A stretch of 64,000 bases of DNA, from NCBI GenBank assembly GCA_015065545.1, contig SVQA01000010.1, forward strand, positions 29,946-93,945. The letters run 5' to 3'. The notes below the pieces were generated by a model that was given only the letters and a program-made list of their open reading frames with translations, did not search any database and was not told where the DNA came from. Both the position numbers and the translations under genes were made by a program. The stretch comes from Oscillospiraceae bacterium (GTDB lineage: Bacteria; Bacillota; Clostridia; Oscillospirales; Acutalibacteraceae). The number at the start of each line of letters is the position of its first letter. The stretch's first letter is position 1. Shown piece after piece: positions 35,417 to 44,572 of this stretch.

Positions 35417-36598
35417 TTAGTCTCCTAAGTATTTGCTGTATAAAGTATCTACCACATCTTTTACTGTCTTGGTGTAATCGGGCAGTACTTTCTTAAAATG
35501 CTCTTTGATTTCTCTTTCATTTTTCATTATATCTGCAAAAGCATTGTAGATATAATCTTCTTCCTTAATATCTGTATAAGGCAAAACATAGCCCTTTTCA
35601 GTACCGAAAAGTTCTTTTGCAATACCCAAGGATTTTATCGAGTAACCCAGCACAAGTGTGGGCACCATAGTTGAATATGCTGCGATGGTGGAATGAGTGC
35701 GGGCACCTACAAAAAATCTGCACTTGCTGATTATGAACTTGAGTTCCTCGCAGGTATAGTTCTTGTCCACAATTGAAATTCTGCCCGTATCCAAGTATTT
35801 ATTGTAAAATTCCCTGAGTAGCTTAAGGTCGCCGCTCTCTGTGGGTACAGCATTATAAACATGAGGAACAAGGCATATTTTCATATCCGTGTCCTTGATA
35901 ATCTTCTCAATAAGGAACTCTACTGCTCTATAAACTTCCTCATTCTTTACCAAAGGGCTTATGTTAAGCCCAACTGTATTACCCTCTTCAAAGCCTTCGG
36001 GCAAAGGACATTCCTTCCTCTCAAGCATAAAAGCAGGGTCACAACATCTGAGTATTTTTTCTTTTTCAATACCTGACTCTACGAGTGCATCGTAGGTATA
36101 TGGTTCTCTTGCTACAATGTAAGTGTAACGCTTCAAGTCCTCAAGCACATTCTTTGTGATGTATTCTTTACCTATGGAGCAACACCAGAGTACAGAGGGC
36201 ACAGCTTTTTTCTCCATCTTCTTATTGTGTGCAATAAAGACGGTAGGGCCCTTATAACAGTAGGTATCTCCGCCAATGGCAAGGCTTAAATCCGAAGGCT
36301 TTATTGCCTTCCACAAATCCTTCTGAATAATATTCTGACCGGGAATGGGATTTGATGATACCTTTCTCACCCCTGCGTAAAAATATCTCTGCAAAGAGGA
36401 CTTATATGTATTGTAACTGATAAATTCGCAAAGCTCATTTACTCCTGCGGCTTTATCCTGAGATACTCCGCTTGTTGCAAGAGCGGGTTTGTTTTTTAAG
36501 CCCGCTTCTTTAAAAAGCTTTACTGTACTGCGGACTATCGCCTCACAGCCTCTGTTATCAGAGCCTGTATGTCCGCACAAAAATAAGTTCTTGCTCAT
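35417..36598 (-). CDS. Polysaccharide pyruvyl transferase family protein
   Basis: A 393-residue member of the pyruvyl transferase family. It opens with LFLCGHTGSDNRGCEAIVR and carries LAIGGDTYCY, CDPAFML and the C-terminal signature FFVGARTHSTIAAYSTMVP. It should add pyruvate from phosphoenolpyruvate to a sugar, although some members have other roles. It overlaps the GT4 gene upstream by ATGA and abuts the flippase. It is only distantly like the copy at 15282. Confidence 0.88.
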   Translation of the reverse strand: MSKNLFLCGHTGSDNRGCEAIVRSTVKLFKEAGLKNKPALATSGVSQDKAAGVNELCEFISYNTYKSSLQRYFYAGVRKVSSNPIPGQNIIQKDLWKAIKPSDLSLAIGGDTYCYKGPTVFIAHNKKMEKKAVPSVLWCCSIGKEYITKNVLEDLKRYTYIVAREPYTYDALVESGIEKEKILRCCDPAFMLERKECPLPEGFEEGNTVGLNISPLVKNEEVYRAVEFLIEKIIKDTDMKICLVPHVYNAVPTESGDLKLLREFYNKYLDTGRISIVDKNYTCEELKFIISKCRFFVGARTHSTIAAYSTMVPTLVLGYSIKSLGIAKELFGTEKGYVLPYTDIKEEDYIYNAFADIMKNEREIKEHFKKVLPDYTKTVKDVVDTLYSKYLGD

Positions 36599-37746
36599 AC
36601 CTTATACCATTTGTTCTTGACTTTAGGAGCCTTTGACATAGGTCCCTCTGTGTAATCCTTGTTTTCCCTGCAATCGTTCTTGATAAATTCCATAAGTCGC
36701 TCTACAGCAATCTTCTGATTATATTCTTCTTTTATTGTTTTGAAGGCATTTGTGCCTAAATCTTCTGTTAACTTTTTGTTAGTTGCCAAGAGGTACAGCT
36801 TAGAGGCAAAATCCATTTGGTTGCCATATTCATAGACAAGACCATTTTCCTTGTCTTTAAGCAGGAAGTTTGCACAGCCGAGTGCACTGCTTAAAAGCAC
36901 GGCACAGCCTGTACTCATAGCCTCGTTTACAACCGCTCCCCAACCCTCGTGGAAATCGCTGGTCATCATAAAGATGTCCGCCTTCTCCATATTCTCAATA
37001 ACAGAAGAAGGACTCATTGAGCCTAAGAAATTAACCTGTTTTTCAAGATGAAGCTTTCTGACTGTCTCTTTAAGGGGTTCTTCGCATTCACCCGTACCGA
37101 TAATATCAAAAGTAAAATCTATACCACTATCCTTAAGCTTAGATGCCGCATATATGGCATCCTCGGTATGCTTGAGAGGAAGAAAACGTCCGACCCATAA
37201 AAGCTTAATAGGGTTGTTGTTTCTTTCAGGTCTTGTGTCATAACTTTTAACTTGAGGGAAATACCCCCATTTAAAACACTTCTGAACATCAAAGCCCAGA
37301 AGGCTTAAATCATAAGAAAGGAAGGCACTTGCACACAAAACATAAAGATTCTTGTTTTTGTACTGAATAACACGGTTTTCAATCTTTTTTCGGGTCTGAG
37401 GAATAAACCTACGCCAAGTTCCCTTCTTGAAAAACCTTTCCGAATACAAGAAAGAAAGCTTGTTTTCTTTCATTCGGAGCTCTATGTATTTATTATCACA
37501 TTCGCCGAAGATAACCGCATCACTGCGAAGAAGTATTGCCTCAATCTCCTTCGGGTCAGTTGAGCCGTCATAAGCTCTTATAACATAGCTGTGTTTTTTC
37601 TCTATATCCTCATACCCAAAATCAATACGTTCCTGAGGCACCGGCATGGTTGATATATAATAAAATTCGTTACAATGCTTTCTGAGTTCCTCACAGAGTA
37701 AAATCTGATGATGGTTAAGAAATGCAGATACAAAAGTAATCGTCAT
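36595..37746 (-). CDS. Glycosyltransferase family 4
   Basis: A 383-residue GT-B enzyme. The acceptor domain starts ITFVSAFLNHHQILLCEEL. The donor domain has LLWVGRFLPLKHTEDAI, and the EX7E region HEGWGAVVNEAMSTGCAVL followed by ALGCANFL. Its four-base overlaps with both neighbours place it firmly in the minus operon. Donor and acceptor are unknown. Confidence 0.9.
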   Translation of the reverse strand: MTITFVSAFLNHHQILLCEELRKHCNEFYYISTMPVPQERIDFGYEDIEKKHSYVIRAYDGSTDPKEIEAILLRSDAVIFGECDNKYIELRMKENKLSFLYSERFFKKGTWRRFIPQTRKKIENRVIQYKNKNLYVLCASAFLSYDLSLLGFDVQKCFKWGYFPQVKSYDTRPERNNNPIKLLWVGRFLPLKHTEDAIYAASKLKDSGIDFTFDIIGTGECEEPLKETVRKLHLEKQVNFLGSMSPSSVIENMEKADIFMMTSDFHEGWGAVVNEAMSTGCAVLLSSALGCANFLLKDKENGLVYEYGNQMDFASKLYLLATNKKLTEDLGTNAFKTIKEEYNQKIAVERLMEFIKNDCRENKDYTEGPMSKAPKVKNKWYKV

Positions 37747-38831
37747 TTTATTTCAAGCCTTTCCAAATATTCCCAATAAAAATGATATTCTCCGTACTGT
37801 TCAGATGCTCTGTAAATAAACAGTATTACACAAAGTGCAACACAAATTACAAACACAACATTACTAACCTTCTTTGTTCTCTGTCTTGTAACCGCATTGG
37901 CAAGGAGCACACTGATAACAGGTGTGAAATAATAGCTTACACGTTCCATAATGTGCATATTGTATCGCATAACGTATATACAAAGACCTGTAATCAGCAT
38001 TATTATCTCCATGTGGTTTTCGTCCATGTGGGTCTTATCCCATGTCCATATCAGGTAACAAAGTATAAAGGTACTTATATAAATAAGAATAGGAACCAAC
38101 CCTGCAAACACATTCCCGTAATAAACAATCGTATAATCTCTGTCCAAAACATCATTACCCAAAACAATAAGATCATCAACAGTTACCAGCAGTAAAAGGG
38201 TAAGAAGAGCAGCATAAATAATTACTTTCTTTGTAACAGTAATCATTCGAAGCAAGAATACAAGCAGGAATAACCATGCAGTAATATGCAAGGCTGACGC
38301 CAATGCAATCAAAGCCACAGCCGCAATGTCATATAACACCTTGTGTTTTTTTATAAACTCCAAGGCTATAAAACAGATGCTGACCGCAAATGCCTGCCTG
38401 AAGCCCGTTAGGAAAAACTGCCAGGGACCCAGACAGATGTAAACTATAACTGCAAGGAATACACTTTCTGCGTTGCGGTAAATATACCAGAACATAACAC
38501 CCGTACAAAATGCTGCTTCAAAATAAATGATATAGTAATTCCACGGTACAAACCATGCCAGTATTTTGTTCAGCACAAGGTATCCCTCTTCCATTTTGTA
38601 CTCTTCCTTGAGCACCCATAAGGGATTGGAAAGTGCGTCTCCGTAACATTCATAGTAAATGGAAAGGTCAGAGCTTCTCATAAGATGAGGACTTCTGCTG
38701 CCTACAACAAAAACTACAATTAGGAAGCTTAAACACAAAAATATTAAGTTTTTTCTTTTTTCGCCGATGCCTTCAGGTATCAGAAAACGGATACCTATTA
38801 TGCTTATCAGCATAAAAAACCAAACCCACAT
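37743..38831 (-). CDS. EpsG/Wzy-type polysaccharide polymerase
   Basis: A 362-residue polytopic membrane protein with about ten hydrophobic segments. The EpsG-family pattern is seen as VVGSRSPHLMRSSDLSIYYE near the N terminus and FFLTGFRQAFAVSICFIAL in the middle. It is predicted to polymerise the second repeat unit. CAGGAGAAC precedes the ATG. It is the counterpart of the polymerase at 14146. Confidence 0.86.
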   Translation of the reverse strand: MWVWFFMLISIIGIRFLIPEGIGEKRKNLIFLCLSFLIVVFVVGSRSPHLMRSSDLSIYYECYGDALSNPLWVLKEEYKMEEGYLVLNKILAWFVPWNYYIIYFEAAFCTGVMFWYIYRNAESVFLAVIVYICLGPWQFFLTGFRQAFAVSICFIALEFIKKHKVLYDIAAVALIALASALHITAWLFLLVFLLRMITVTKKVIIYAALLTLLLLVTVDDLIVLGNDVLDRDYTIVYYGNVFAGLVPILIYISTFILCYLIWTWDKTHMDENHMEIIMLITGLCIYVMRYNMHIMERVSYYFTPVISVLLANAVTRQRTKKVSNVVFVICVALCVILFIYRASEQYGEYHFYWEYLERLEIK

Positions 38832-38860
38832 TTTGTTCTCCTGAATAAAAACTAAAATAC

Positions 38861-40048
38861 TTAAAGTGCTTTATAAATATCAATATACTGTAAAAACTTT
38901 TTTTCTCTCGAAAAATCAAGGCCCCGTGCTCTGCAATCTTCTCTTCTGAACTCTTTGTTTCGAACACGGGAAATTCCCTCATAAAGAGCCTTTGTGCTGC
39001 CTTTTTCTGCTACAGCACCGCAATCCTTTGTGAGCGACTCGGTACATCCGCCTGTATTAAATGTAACAACAGGTGTTGAACAGGCAAGGGACTCCAGATT
39101 TATCATAGAAAAAGTATCCTGCAATGTAGGATTTACAAACACATCCGCCAGAGAATAGTACTTTGCAAGCTCCCTTGCATTTTCTGTTCTTCCCACTGCA
39201 GTTATGTTTTTGGGAAGCTTCTCATATCCTTCCTCCAAGGATACCAGAAGGATATGCTCATCCTCTTTGAGCATTTTTGAAAGCTCCAAAAAGTACTGTC
39301 CGCCTTTGGTACTGTTTAAATTGCTGACTATACCAAGGATAACAAACTTATCCTCAAGAGAAAGCTCTTTTCTTATATCTGAGGCAGTAAATTTAAATAC
39401 CTCTGTATCAATTCCGTTGTGAACAACAGAAACAGGATATTTACCTAAGAAGGATTCTTTTGCAAGTTCTGCAAGCCACCCTGAAGGCGTAACTATGTGC
39501 ATCCTGTCTACCGATGTAAAAATACGTTTCTTGTCTGCATAATTCTTCTTTGACCTGTCAAAAAACCAGGAGCAAGGATACCCCCTCTTTAGTGTACAGT
39601 GGTGACATCCTGTTTTCCATTTGTCGCATCCTGCATAATCAAAATGAGGACAGTGACCTGTAAATGCCCAGCAATCGTGAAGAGTCCAGACTACAGGGAT
39701 ATTATGCTTGTTTATGTATCTAAACAACATTTCTATGTTGATATAATGTCCGTGTATGTTATGAAGATGAATTATATCGGGCTTTATCTTATCCATATAG
39801 GAACAAAGCCCTTTTGTTTCTGCTTTGTTATAAAATCCATGTCTGCCGAAAAGTCTTGTTTTAAGAATATTCAGCTTGTCCCACAAAGGACCTCGGCTCA
39901 TACTGAAAACATTATCTGCCTTTATATCTGTAGAGGAGCAGGCTGCAAATCCTTCAATTCCGTTTTCATTCTGAATCTCCACAAGGTCATAGGCAATTCT
40001 TCCAGTGCTCTTTATGCCGTAAACTGAATTTATCTGAAGTATCCGCAT
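38861..40048 (-). CDS. Glycosyltransferase family 4
   Basis: A 395-residue GT-B enzyme with LQINSVYGIKSTGRIA at the N terminus, HLHNIHGHYINIEML and WTLHDCWAFTGHCPHFD, the latter typical of a well-defined GT4 branch with several Cys and His residues. The donor domain shows FVNPTLQDTFSMINLESLAC with the expected acidic pair, then FNTGGCTES. AAAGGAGG precedes the ATG. Sugar specificity unknown. Confidence 0.9.
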   Translation of the reverse strand: MRILQINSVYGIKSTGRIAYDLVEIQNENGIEGFAACSSTDIKADNVFSMSRGPLWDKLNILKTRLFGRHGFYNKAETKGLCSYMDKIKPDIIHLHNIHGHYINIEMLFRYINKHNIPVVWTLHDCWAFTGHCPHFDYAGCDKWKTGCHHCTLKRGYPCSWFFDRSKKNYADKKRIFTSVDRMHIVTPSGWLAELAKESFLGKYPVSVVHNGIDTEVFKFTASDIRKELSLEDKFVILGIVSNLNSTKGGQYFLELSKMLKEDEHILLVSLEEGYEKLPKNITAVGRTENARELAKYYSLADVFVNPTLQDTFSMINLESLACSTPVVTFNTGGCTESLTKDCGAVAEKGSTKALYEGISRVRNKEFRREDCRARGLDFSREKKFLQYIDIYKAL

Positions 40049-40068
40049 ACATTCTCCTCCTTTATAAA

Positions 40069-41391
40069 TTACTTTTTATTTTTCTTTGCTGTATCAACAA
40101 GAGTTTTTTTGAAAAGATTATATACATCTTCTCTGTTGTGGTAGAGCTTTCCGCACTCAAAAGCCTTCTTTGCGTATTCCTCAATAAGCATAGGGTTATC
40201 ACAGAGCTTTCTGAGGGTTGCTTCAATATCCTTGTAATCAGTCACAACCACAGCCGCATCCTGCTCTTTAAGATAATCAATGGGAGCAATCTCGTCACTT
40301 CCCAGTGCAAAAATACATCTGCCTGCAGAGAAGTAATCTGTAATCTTTGTAGAGAAAGAGAGCCTTGCCGCATAGCGATATTTCTCTCCCAGCGACTCGG
40401 CAAACACAAGTATATCTGCCTCTTTCTGAATACCTGCTACCTTATCCTTAGGCACTGAGTCACAAAGTCGGCAACCGGGTACATTAAGTGCCTCCATAAC
40501 CTCCTGTGAAGGTTTATCGGGAGCATAAATATCCAGCTCTATTATGACTTTATCCTTGTTAATCTCCTTCAAAGCCTTGGCAATCTCAACCATTGCCATA
40601 TCTCTGCCGATTACAAGCTTGCCTGTGTAAACCATTTTAATGGGCTCACAGGTCTTCTTCGGGCTATATTCAATATTTTCAAAATCAATTGCTTTGGTAA
40701 GGAGCTTTGAATCAACTCCAAAAAGCTTATCGTACTCCCTCTTTGCCATAGGAGTCATTACAAAAAACTCATCGCAAAAAGGAATCTCACGCCGCACATA
40801 TCTTCTGAGGATAAAACGGTGCATCAGTGCAAGCAGATTTCCCTTTGCAGGAAGATAGGTATAGTTATCATCTGCAATAAAGCACACCACCGGCTTCTTG
40901 TATTTCTTTATAAGATAGGTCTGGATACGCTCCATATAGTAAAAGGGATAAATGGGAACAAAGATTACATCGGGGTCAAAGTCACGGACAAAATCGTCAA
41001 GCTCTTTACTTTTCCATTTGCCGAATCTCCACACAGCCTCTCTCATAAGAGTCATAAACCAGCTGTGCTTTCTGTGAGCAGCCGCATATCTTGCATTCTC
41101 TGCATCAACACTTGCCTGCTCCAAAGAATCTGAGCTGTCAACATTTTGCTGATTTTGAACTGTCTTTCCCGTAACGTTTCTGCGTTTAAAAACACTTTTC
41201 ATCACGCTGTTTTCATCAATACGGAAATATCGGTCACAAATGGAGTTATCAGGCAGTCCCGCTCTTGTATATATTTGTGCAACCCTGTCTCTTTCCCAGC
41301 AGGAGAAAAGCTCAGGAAGAGTTCTTATGGGACTGTCATCACGCCATACGGTTATGGATATTACCAGAACCTTAGGTAATCTTTCGTTCAT
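40069..41391 (-). CDS. Putative GT-B glycosyltransferase
   Basis: A 440-residue protein with a GT-B layout: an N-terminal domain (VLVISITVWRDDSPIRTLPE) and a C-terminal donor domain with KMVYTGKLVIGRD, PGCRLCDSVPKD, ILVFAESLG and KITDYFSAGRCIFALGS. The usual GT4 acidic pair is not obvious, so the exact family is uncertain. A charged stretch of about 50 residues (near positions 60-110) looks like an insertion. It is the second gene of the minus operon. Substrate unknown. Confidence 0.75.
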   Translation of the reverse strand: MNERLPKVLVISITVWRDDSPIRTLPELFSCWERDRVAQIYTRAGLPDNSICDRYFRIDENSVMKSVFKRRNVTGKTVQNQQNVDSSDSLEQASVDAENARYAAAHRKHSWFMTLMREAVWRFGKWKSKELDDFVRDFDPDVIFVPIYPFYYMERIQTYLIKKYKKPVVCFIADDNYTYLPAKGNLLALMHRFILRRYVRREIPFCDEFFVMTPMAKREYDKLFGVDSKLLTKAIDFENIEYSPKKTCEPIKMVYTGKLVIGRDMAMVEIAKALKEINKDKVIIELDIYAPDKPSQEVMEALNVPGCRLCDSVPKDKVAGIQKEADILVFAESLGEKYRYAARLSFSTKITDYFSAGRCIFALGSDEIAPIDYLKEQDAAVVVTDYKDIEATLRKLCDNPMLIEEYAKKAFECGKLYHNREDVYNLFKKTLVDTAKKNKK

Positions 41392-41404
41392 AGAAAAACC
41401 TCAA

Positions 41405-44065
41405 TTACTTCTTTACTGTTGCTTGTTTCTTTTCCTTGAGTATATCTGCAACCTTATTTGTTATTTCAACCACATTCGCACGATTAGCTTCAAACTGGTC
41501 ATCGTCCCAAATGTTCACTTCAAACTCGCGATTACGCAGAAGCATAATCTCGCCTCTGAAATCATCAATGGGTCGGCTGGCATCGACTTCGTTGCGGAAG
41601 GTTCTGGAAAGTATTGCACAGGTTGAGCCCAGTCGTTTGTGCTCCGCAATAACCAAGTCACTCTTAAGTAAGCCTTCGCCAATCTTGGCAATTCCGCCGA
41701 ATCCGTAAGGAATACCTTTTTCTTTAAACTTTGTGCAAAGTCTTTCAACAGTACCGTCTGCAAGAAGCTCAAACATAAAGTTCATACCATAGCTCAGGTG
41801 CAAATCGTTAAGACCGATAAACACTTCATCTATACCTTCAAGCTCCAATATCTCGTCTACATTCTCAACCGCCTCAGCAGTTTCAAAAAGAAGCACTGTC
41901 TTTACCCTTCCGCCGACAAGCTCAAGGAAGGTTTTAACTTCTTCTGCCCCTTTAAAGAAAGGAAGCATAATTATGTCTGCACCGTCATCGATGATTCTGT
42001 CAATCTCTGTACTGATATTTTTATGTATTGGATTGCATCTTACAAGAAGCTTTGATTTACTGATAACCTTTCTCAGAGGTGCAATATCATCAAAGCTTGA
42101 ATGCGATACAACCGTATCCAGATGTCCCTGTCTTTCTTCCTTGCCGAGAATCTCAAGGTCAAGGAAAATTCGGTCAACACCCGCGTCCTCTGCTTCAAGT
42201 GCAGCCGAGGGACTGGCGGTAAGATACATCAGTTTAATATGTCTGTCATCTATACCAAGGAGCCTGCAATAATGGGTATAGATATTTCTAAGCATAACGG
42301 GACGGGCAAAGAATCTCTCTACTCGCTCTCTGCCCTTTAGGGAGTAAAGCTCACGACGGGATGCATCCTGCATAAGAGCTTTCATTTCATCGTACAAGGC
42401 TTTGTCACTGTGAGCAGGTACAAGAATACCTGTTTCCTTGTTTACAATAACCTCGCTGGGACCGGGTACATCAGTGGTAATTATGGGCAAAGCCATAGCC
42501 ATTGCTTCCTGAAGCACCATAGAGAAGCCTTCTCTGTAGGTAGGATGTACCAGAATGTCTGTTGCCGACATAAGCTGTGCCACACGGAGAGCAGGCACAC
42601 TGCCTGTCATAATAATCTTATCGCAGGACTTTGCCCAGTCCATAAGTTCTTTATCAACAGGGTTGGTTGCATCATCCATACCGATAAGCATAAGTCTTGA
42701 GTCGGGAGTTTCTTTAAGAAGCTCTCTGTAAGCCGTCAGAAGCTCGCCTACGCCCTTGTCTGCATTGAGTCTGCCAATGTAGCTGAACACAAAGGTGCTG
42801 TCGGGAATATCATATTCCTTTCTGATAATTCGGCGGTTTTCATCCTTCTTCGTAATATCATAAATCGAGAAGTCAACTCCAATGGTACCGCCCTTGCCTA
42901 TAACAGTAATCTTCTTACTGCTGCAGAGTTTTTCCTCTATGGCAAACTCCATATTTTTGGGGCTTGTAGAGATGATATGAGTTGCCTTTTTACAGGTGAA
43001 CTTTTCGATTTTCTTAAATACAAAACGGTTAAGTCCGCCGTCAAAGCCTACATATCTCAGTCCCCACTGACCATAAACACGAATCTTAATTCTTTTGAAA
43101 GCCTTACCGCAAAGACTGCAGCAAAGAGCCGCATTGGGGGTTGAATACTGAATAATATCAAAATTCTCTTCTTTGAAGATGCGTTTCATTTCCTTAACGC
43201 TCTTAATGATAGACTTAACACCTATACCTCTCTCAAGAGGAAGAGGTCTCACCTTTGCAAACTGCTCGTGTTTCTTTATGAACTCTTCGTCCATATCTCC
43301 GCACATAACGGTTACATCAAAGCCTTTTTCAGAAAAATTCTTTGCAGAATCAGAAACAAACCAGCCGAAAGCTTTGGCAATAGTTGTCACCATACAGATT
43401 TTGACAGGCCGCTGTGACAGGTCGTCTGCTCTGCCCTCCTGCACACCCTTTGCAGAAATAACAGAGGTGAAGGTTTTTACAAGGCATTTAAGGTCAAAGG
43501 CAAAAGACATTTTTTCAACATATTCGCCATCGTATCTTGCCTTGACAGGGAGTGCGAGCTCATCTCTGCCGTTAATCTGTGCCCAACCGGAAAGACCGGG
43601 ACGAACATTGTTTGCACCCCATCTGTCACGAAGCTTAACCAAATCATCCTGATTCCAGAGTGCAGGTCTGGGACCTATAAAGGACATCTGACCCACAAAG
43701 ATATTAAGAAGCTGAGGCAGCTCGTCAAGGCTCAGCTTTCTGAGCACTTTTCCGATAGGAGTCAGAAAACGATTGGGATCATCCAGAAGATGAGTGGGAA
43801 CATCCTTTGCCGTGTTGCTGTACATTGTACGGAATTTGAATATGGTAAAGAGCTTTTTGTCTTTACCTACCCGCTTCTGCAAAAACAGCGGCGAGCCCTT
43901 GCTGGTCAGAACAATAGTAAGAGCTATCAGAAGCATAAACGGGGACAGAATAAGAAGTAAAAGCCCCGAAAAAAGCATATCAAACAAGCGTTTAAAGAAA
44001 CGATACGTTTTGCTTCCGTATAAATTCTGTTCTTGCATAATATCTATAATTTTGTTCTTTTTCAT
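41405..44065 (-). CDS. Three-domain fusion: phosphoglycosyl transferase, GT4 glycosyltransferase and HpcH/HpaI aldolase
   Basis: One uninterrupted frame of 886 residues. Residues ~21-205 are a PglC-type initiating transferase with a hydrophobic segment (31-55), the catalytic D114-E115 in SLDELPQLL, and GQMSFIGPRP. Residues ~222-604 are a GT4 glycosyltransferase with IGRLNADKGVGELL and the acidic pair E512/E520 in REGFSMVLQEAMA. Residues ~611-826 match HpcH/HpaI aldolases: R676 in LVRCNP, E728 in LFETAEAVEN and D754 in GLNDLHLSYG, the expected catalytic and metal ligands. A ~60-residue tail follows. The enzyme may start the second repeat unit, add the second sugar, and carry out a pyruvate-type aldol reaction or bind such a product. 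The ATG at 44065 follows CGGAGA by six bases. It is the first gene of the minus operon. Confidence 0.9.
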   Translation of the reverse strand: MKKNKIIDIMQEQNLYGSKTYRFFKRLFDMLFSGLLLLILSPFMLLIALTIVLTSKGSPLFLQKRVGKDKKLFTIFKFRTMYSNTAKDVPTHLLDDPNRFLTPIGKVLRKLSLDELPQLLNIFVGQMSFIGPRPALWNQDDLVKLRDRWGANNVRPGLSGWAQINGRDELALPVKARYDGEYVEKMSFAFDLKCLVKTFTSVISAKGVQEGRADDLSQRPVKICMVTTIAKAFGWFVSDSAKNFSEKGFDVTVMCGDMDEEFIKKHEQFAKVRPLPLERGIGVKSIIKSVKEMKRIFKEENFDIIQYSTPNAALCCSLCGKAFKRIKIRVYGQWGLRYVGFDGGLNRFVFKKIEKFTCKKATHIISTSPKNMEFAIEEKLCSSKKITVIGKGGTIGVDFSIYDITKKDENRRIIRKEYDIPDSTFVFSYIGRLNADKGVGELLTAYRELLKETPDSRLMLIGMDDATNPVDKELMDWAKSCDKIIMTGSVPALRVAQLMSATDILVHPTYREGFSMVLQEAMAMALPIITTDVPGPSEVIVNKETGILVPAHSDKALYDEMKALMQDASRRELYSLKGRERVERFFARPVMLRNIYTHYCRLLGIDDRHIKLMYLTASPSAALEAEDAGVDRIFLDLEILGKEERQGHLDTVVSHSSFDDIAPLRKVISKSKLLVRCNPIHKNISTEIDRIIDDGADIIMLPFFKGAEEVKTFLELVGGRVKTVLLFETAEAVENVDEILELEGIDEVFIGLNDLHLSYGMNFMFELLADGTVERLCTKFKEKGIPYGFGGIAKIGEGLLKSDLVIAEHKRLGSTCAILSRTFRNEVDASRPIDDFRGEIMLLRNREFEVNIWDDDQFEANRANVVEITNKVADILKEKKQATVKK

Positions 44066-44175
44066 AACAATTCTCCGATTCATACACACTATTACAAAAT
44101 ATCATAAGCCTTATATTTTTGCAGTGAACCTTTTGCAAAACCACATTATCAGATGATATTAAAATCCTACTCTAT

Positions 44176-44204
44176 ATGATACCACAAAACCTGCTCTATG
44201 TAAA
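44176..44204 (-). promoter_or_regulatory. Sigma-A promoter of the minus-strand polysaccharide operon
   Basis: On the minus strand TTTACA (44199-44204) and TATCAT (44176-44181) are separated by 17 bases, about 110 bases upstream of the fusion gene. No other good promoter was seen within the eleven-gene run that follows. Confidence 0.65.
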
Positions 44205-44231
44205 CAAAAATCTTCCTTATTTTTTCCCTTG

Positions 44232-44260
44232 TTATATCCTTTCTAAAATGTGCATATACT
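44232..44260 (+). promoter_or_regulatory. Candidate sigma-E promoter of spoIIID
   Basis: A TTATATC box (44232-44238) and a CATATACT box (44253-44260) are spaced by 14 bases. Compared with the Bacillus sigma-E pattern (KMATATT, 13-15 bases, CATACAMT) the downstream box matches at seven of eight positions. spoIIID is a known sigma-E target, and the site lies about 35 bases before the start codon. Confidence 0.6.
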
Positions 44261-44294
44261 TGAATAATTATTGTTTTTCAGGAGGCAACCGCTT

Positions 44295-44570
44295 ATGAAG
44301 GGAACAGTTGAGGAACGAGCCACTTTACTCGGTGAATATATAATTGAAAGCCGTGCTACAGTACGGCTTGCAGCTAAAAAATTCGGAATAAGCAAAAGCA
44401 CGGTTCACAAGGATGTAAGCCAAAGGCTCCGCACCCTTAATCCCGCTTTGTATCGGGAGGTAAAAGAAATAATGGAGCATAATAAATCCGAGCGTCATCT
44501 GCGGGGAGGACTGGCTACAAAAAACAAATACCTCAGGCTTTCAACACTTAAAAATATGCATAAAAAATAG
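44295..44570 (+). CDS. spoIIID: Sporulation transcription factor SpoIIID
   Basis: SpoIIID is a small DNA-binding regulator acting in the mother cell after sigma-E. The 91-residue protein shows the helix-turn-helix VRLAAKKFGISKSTVHKD, then LNPALYREVKEIMEHNKSERH and HLRGGLATKNKY, all highly typical of SpoIIID. AGGAGG lies before the ATG at 44295. The gene separates the capsule region from the core genes and has a candidate sigma-E promoter. Its presence is strong evidence for a spore-forming host. Confidence 0.96.
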   Translation: MKGTVEERATLLGEYIIESRATVRLAAKKFGISKSTVHKDVSQRLRTLNPALYREVKEIMEHNKSERHLRGGLATKNKYLRLSTLKNMHKK

Positions 44571-44572
44571 AC

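Noticed and set aside
41405..44065. Fusion ORF as separate genes joined by error
   Set aside because: The frame is continuous, codon use is even, and short plausible linkers (about residues 206-221 and 605-610) join the domains; I found no internal start with a ribosome site at the domain borders.
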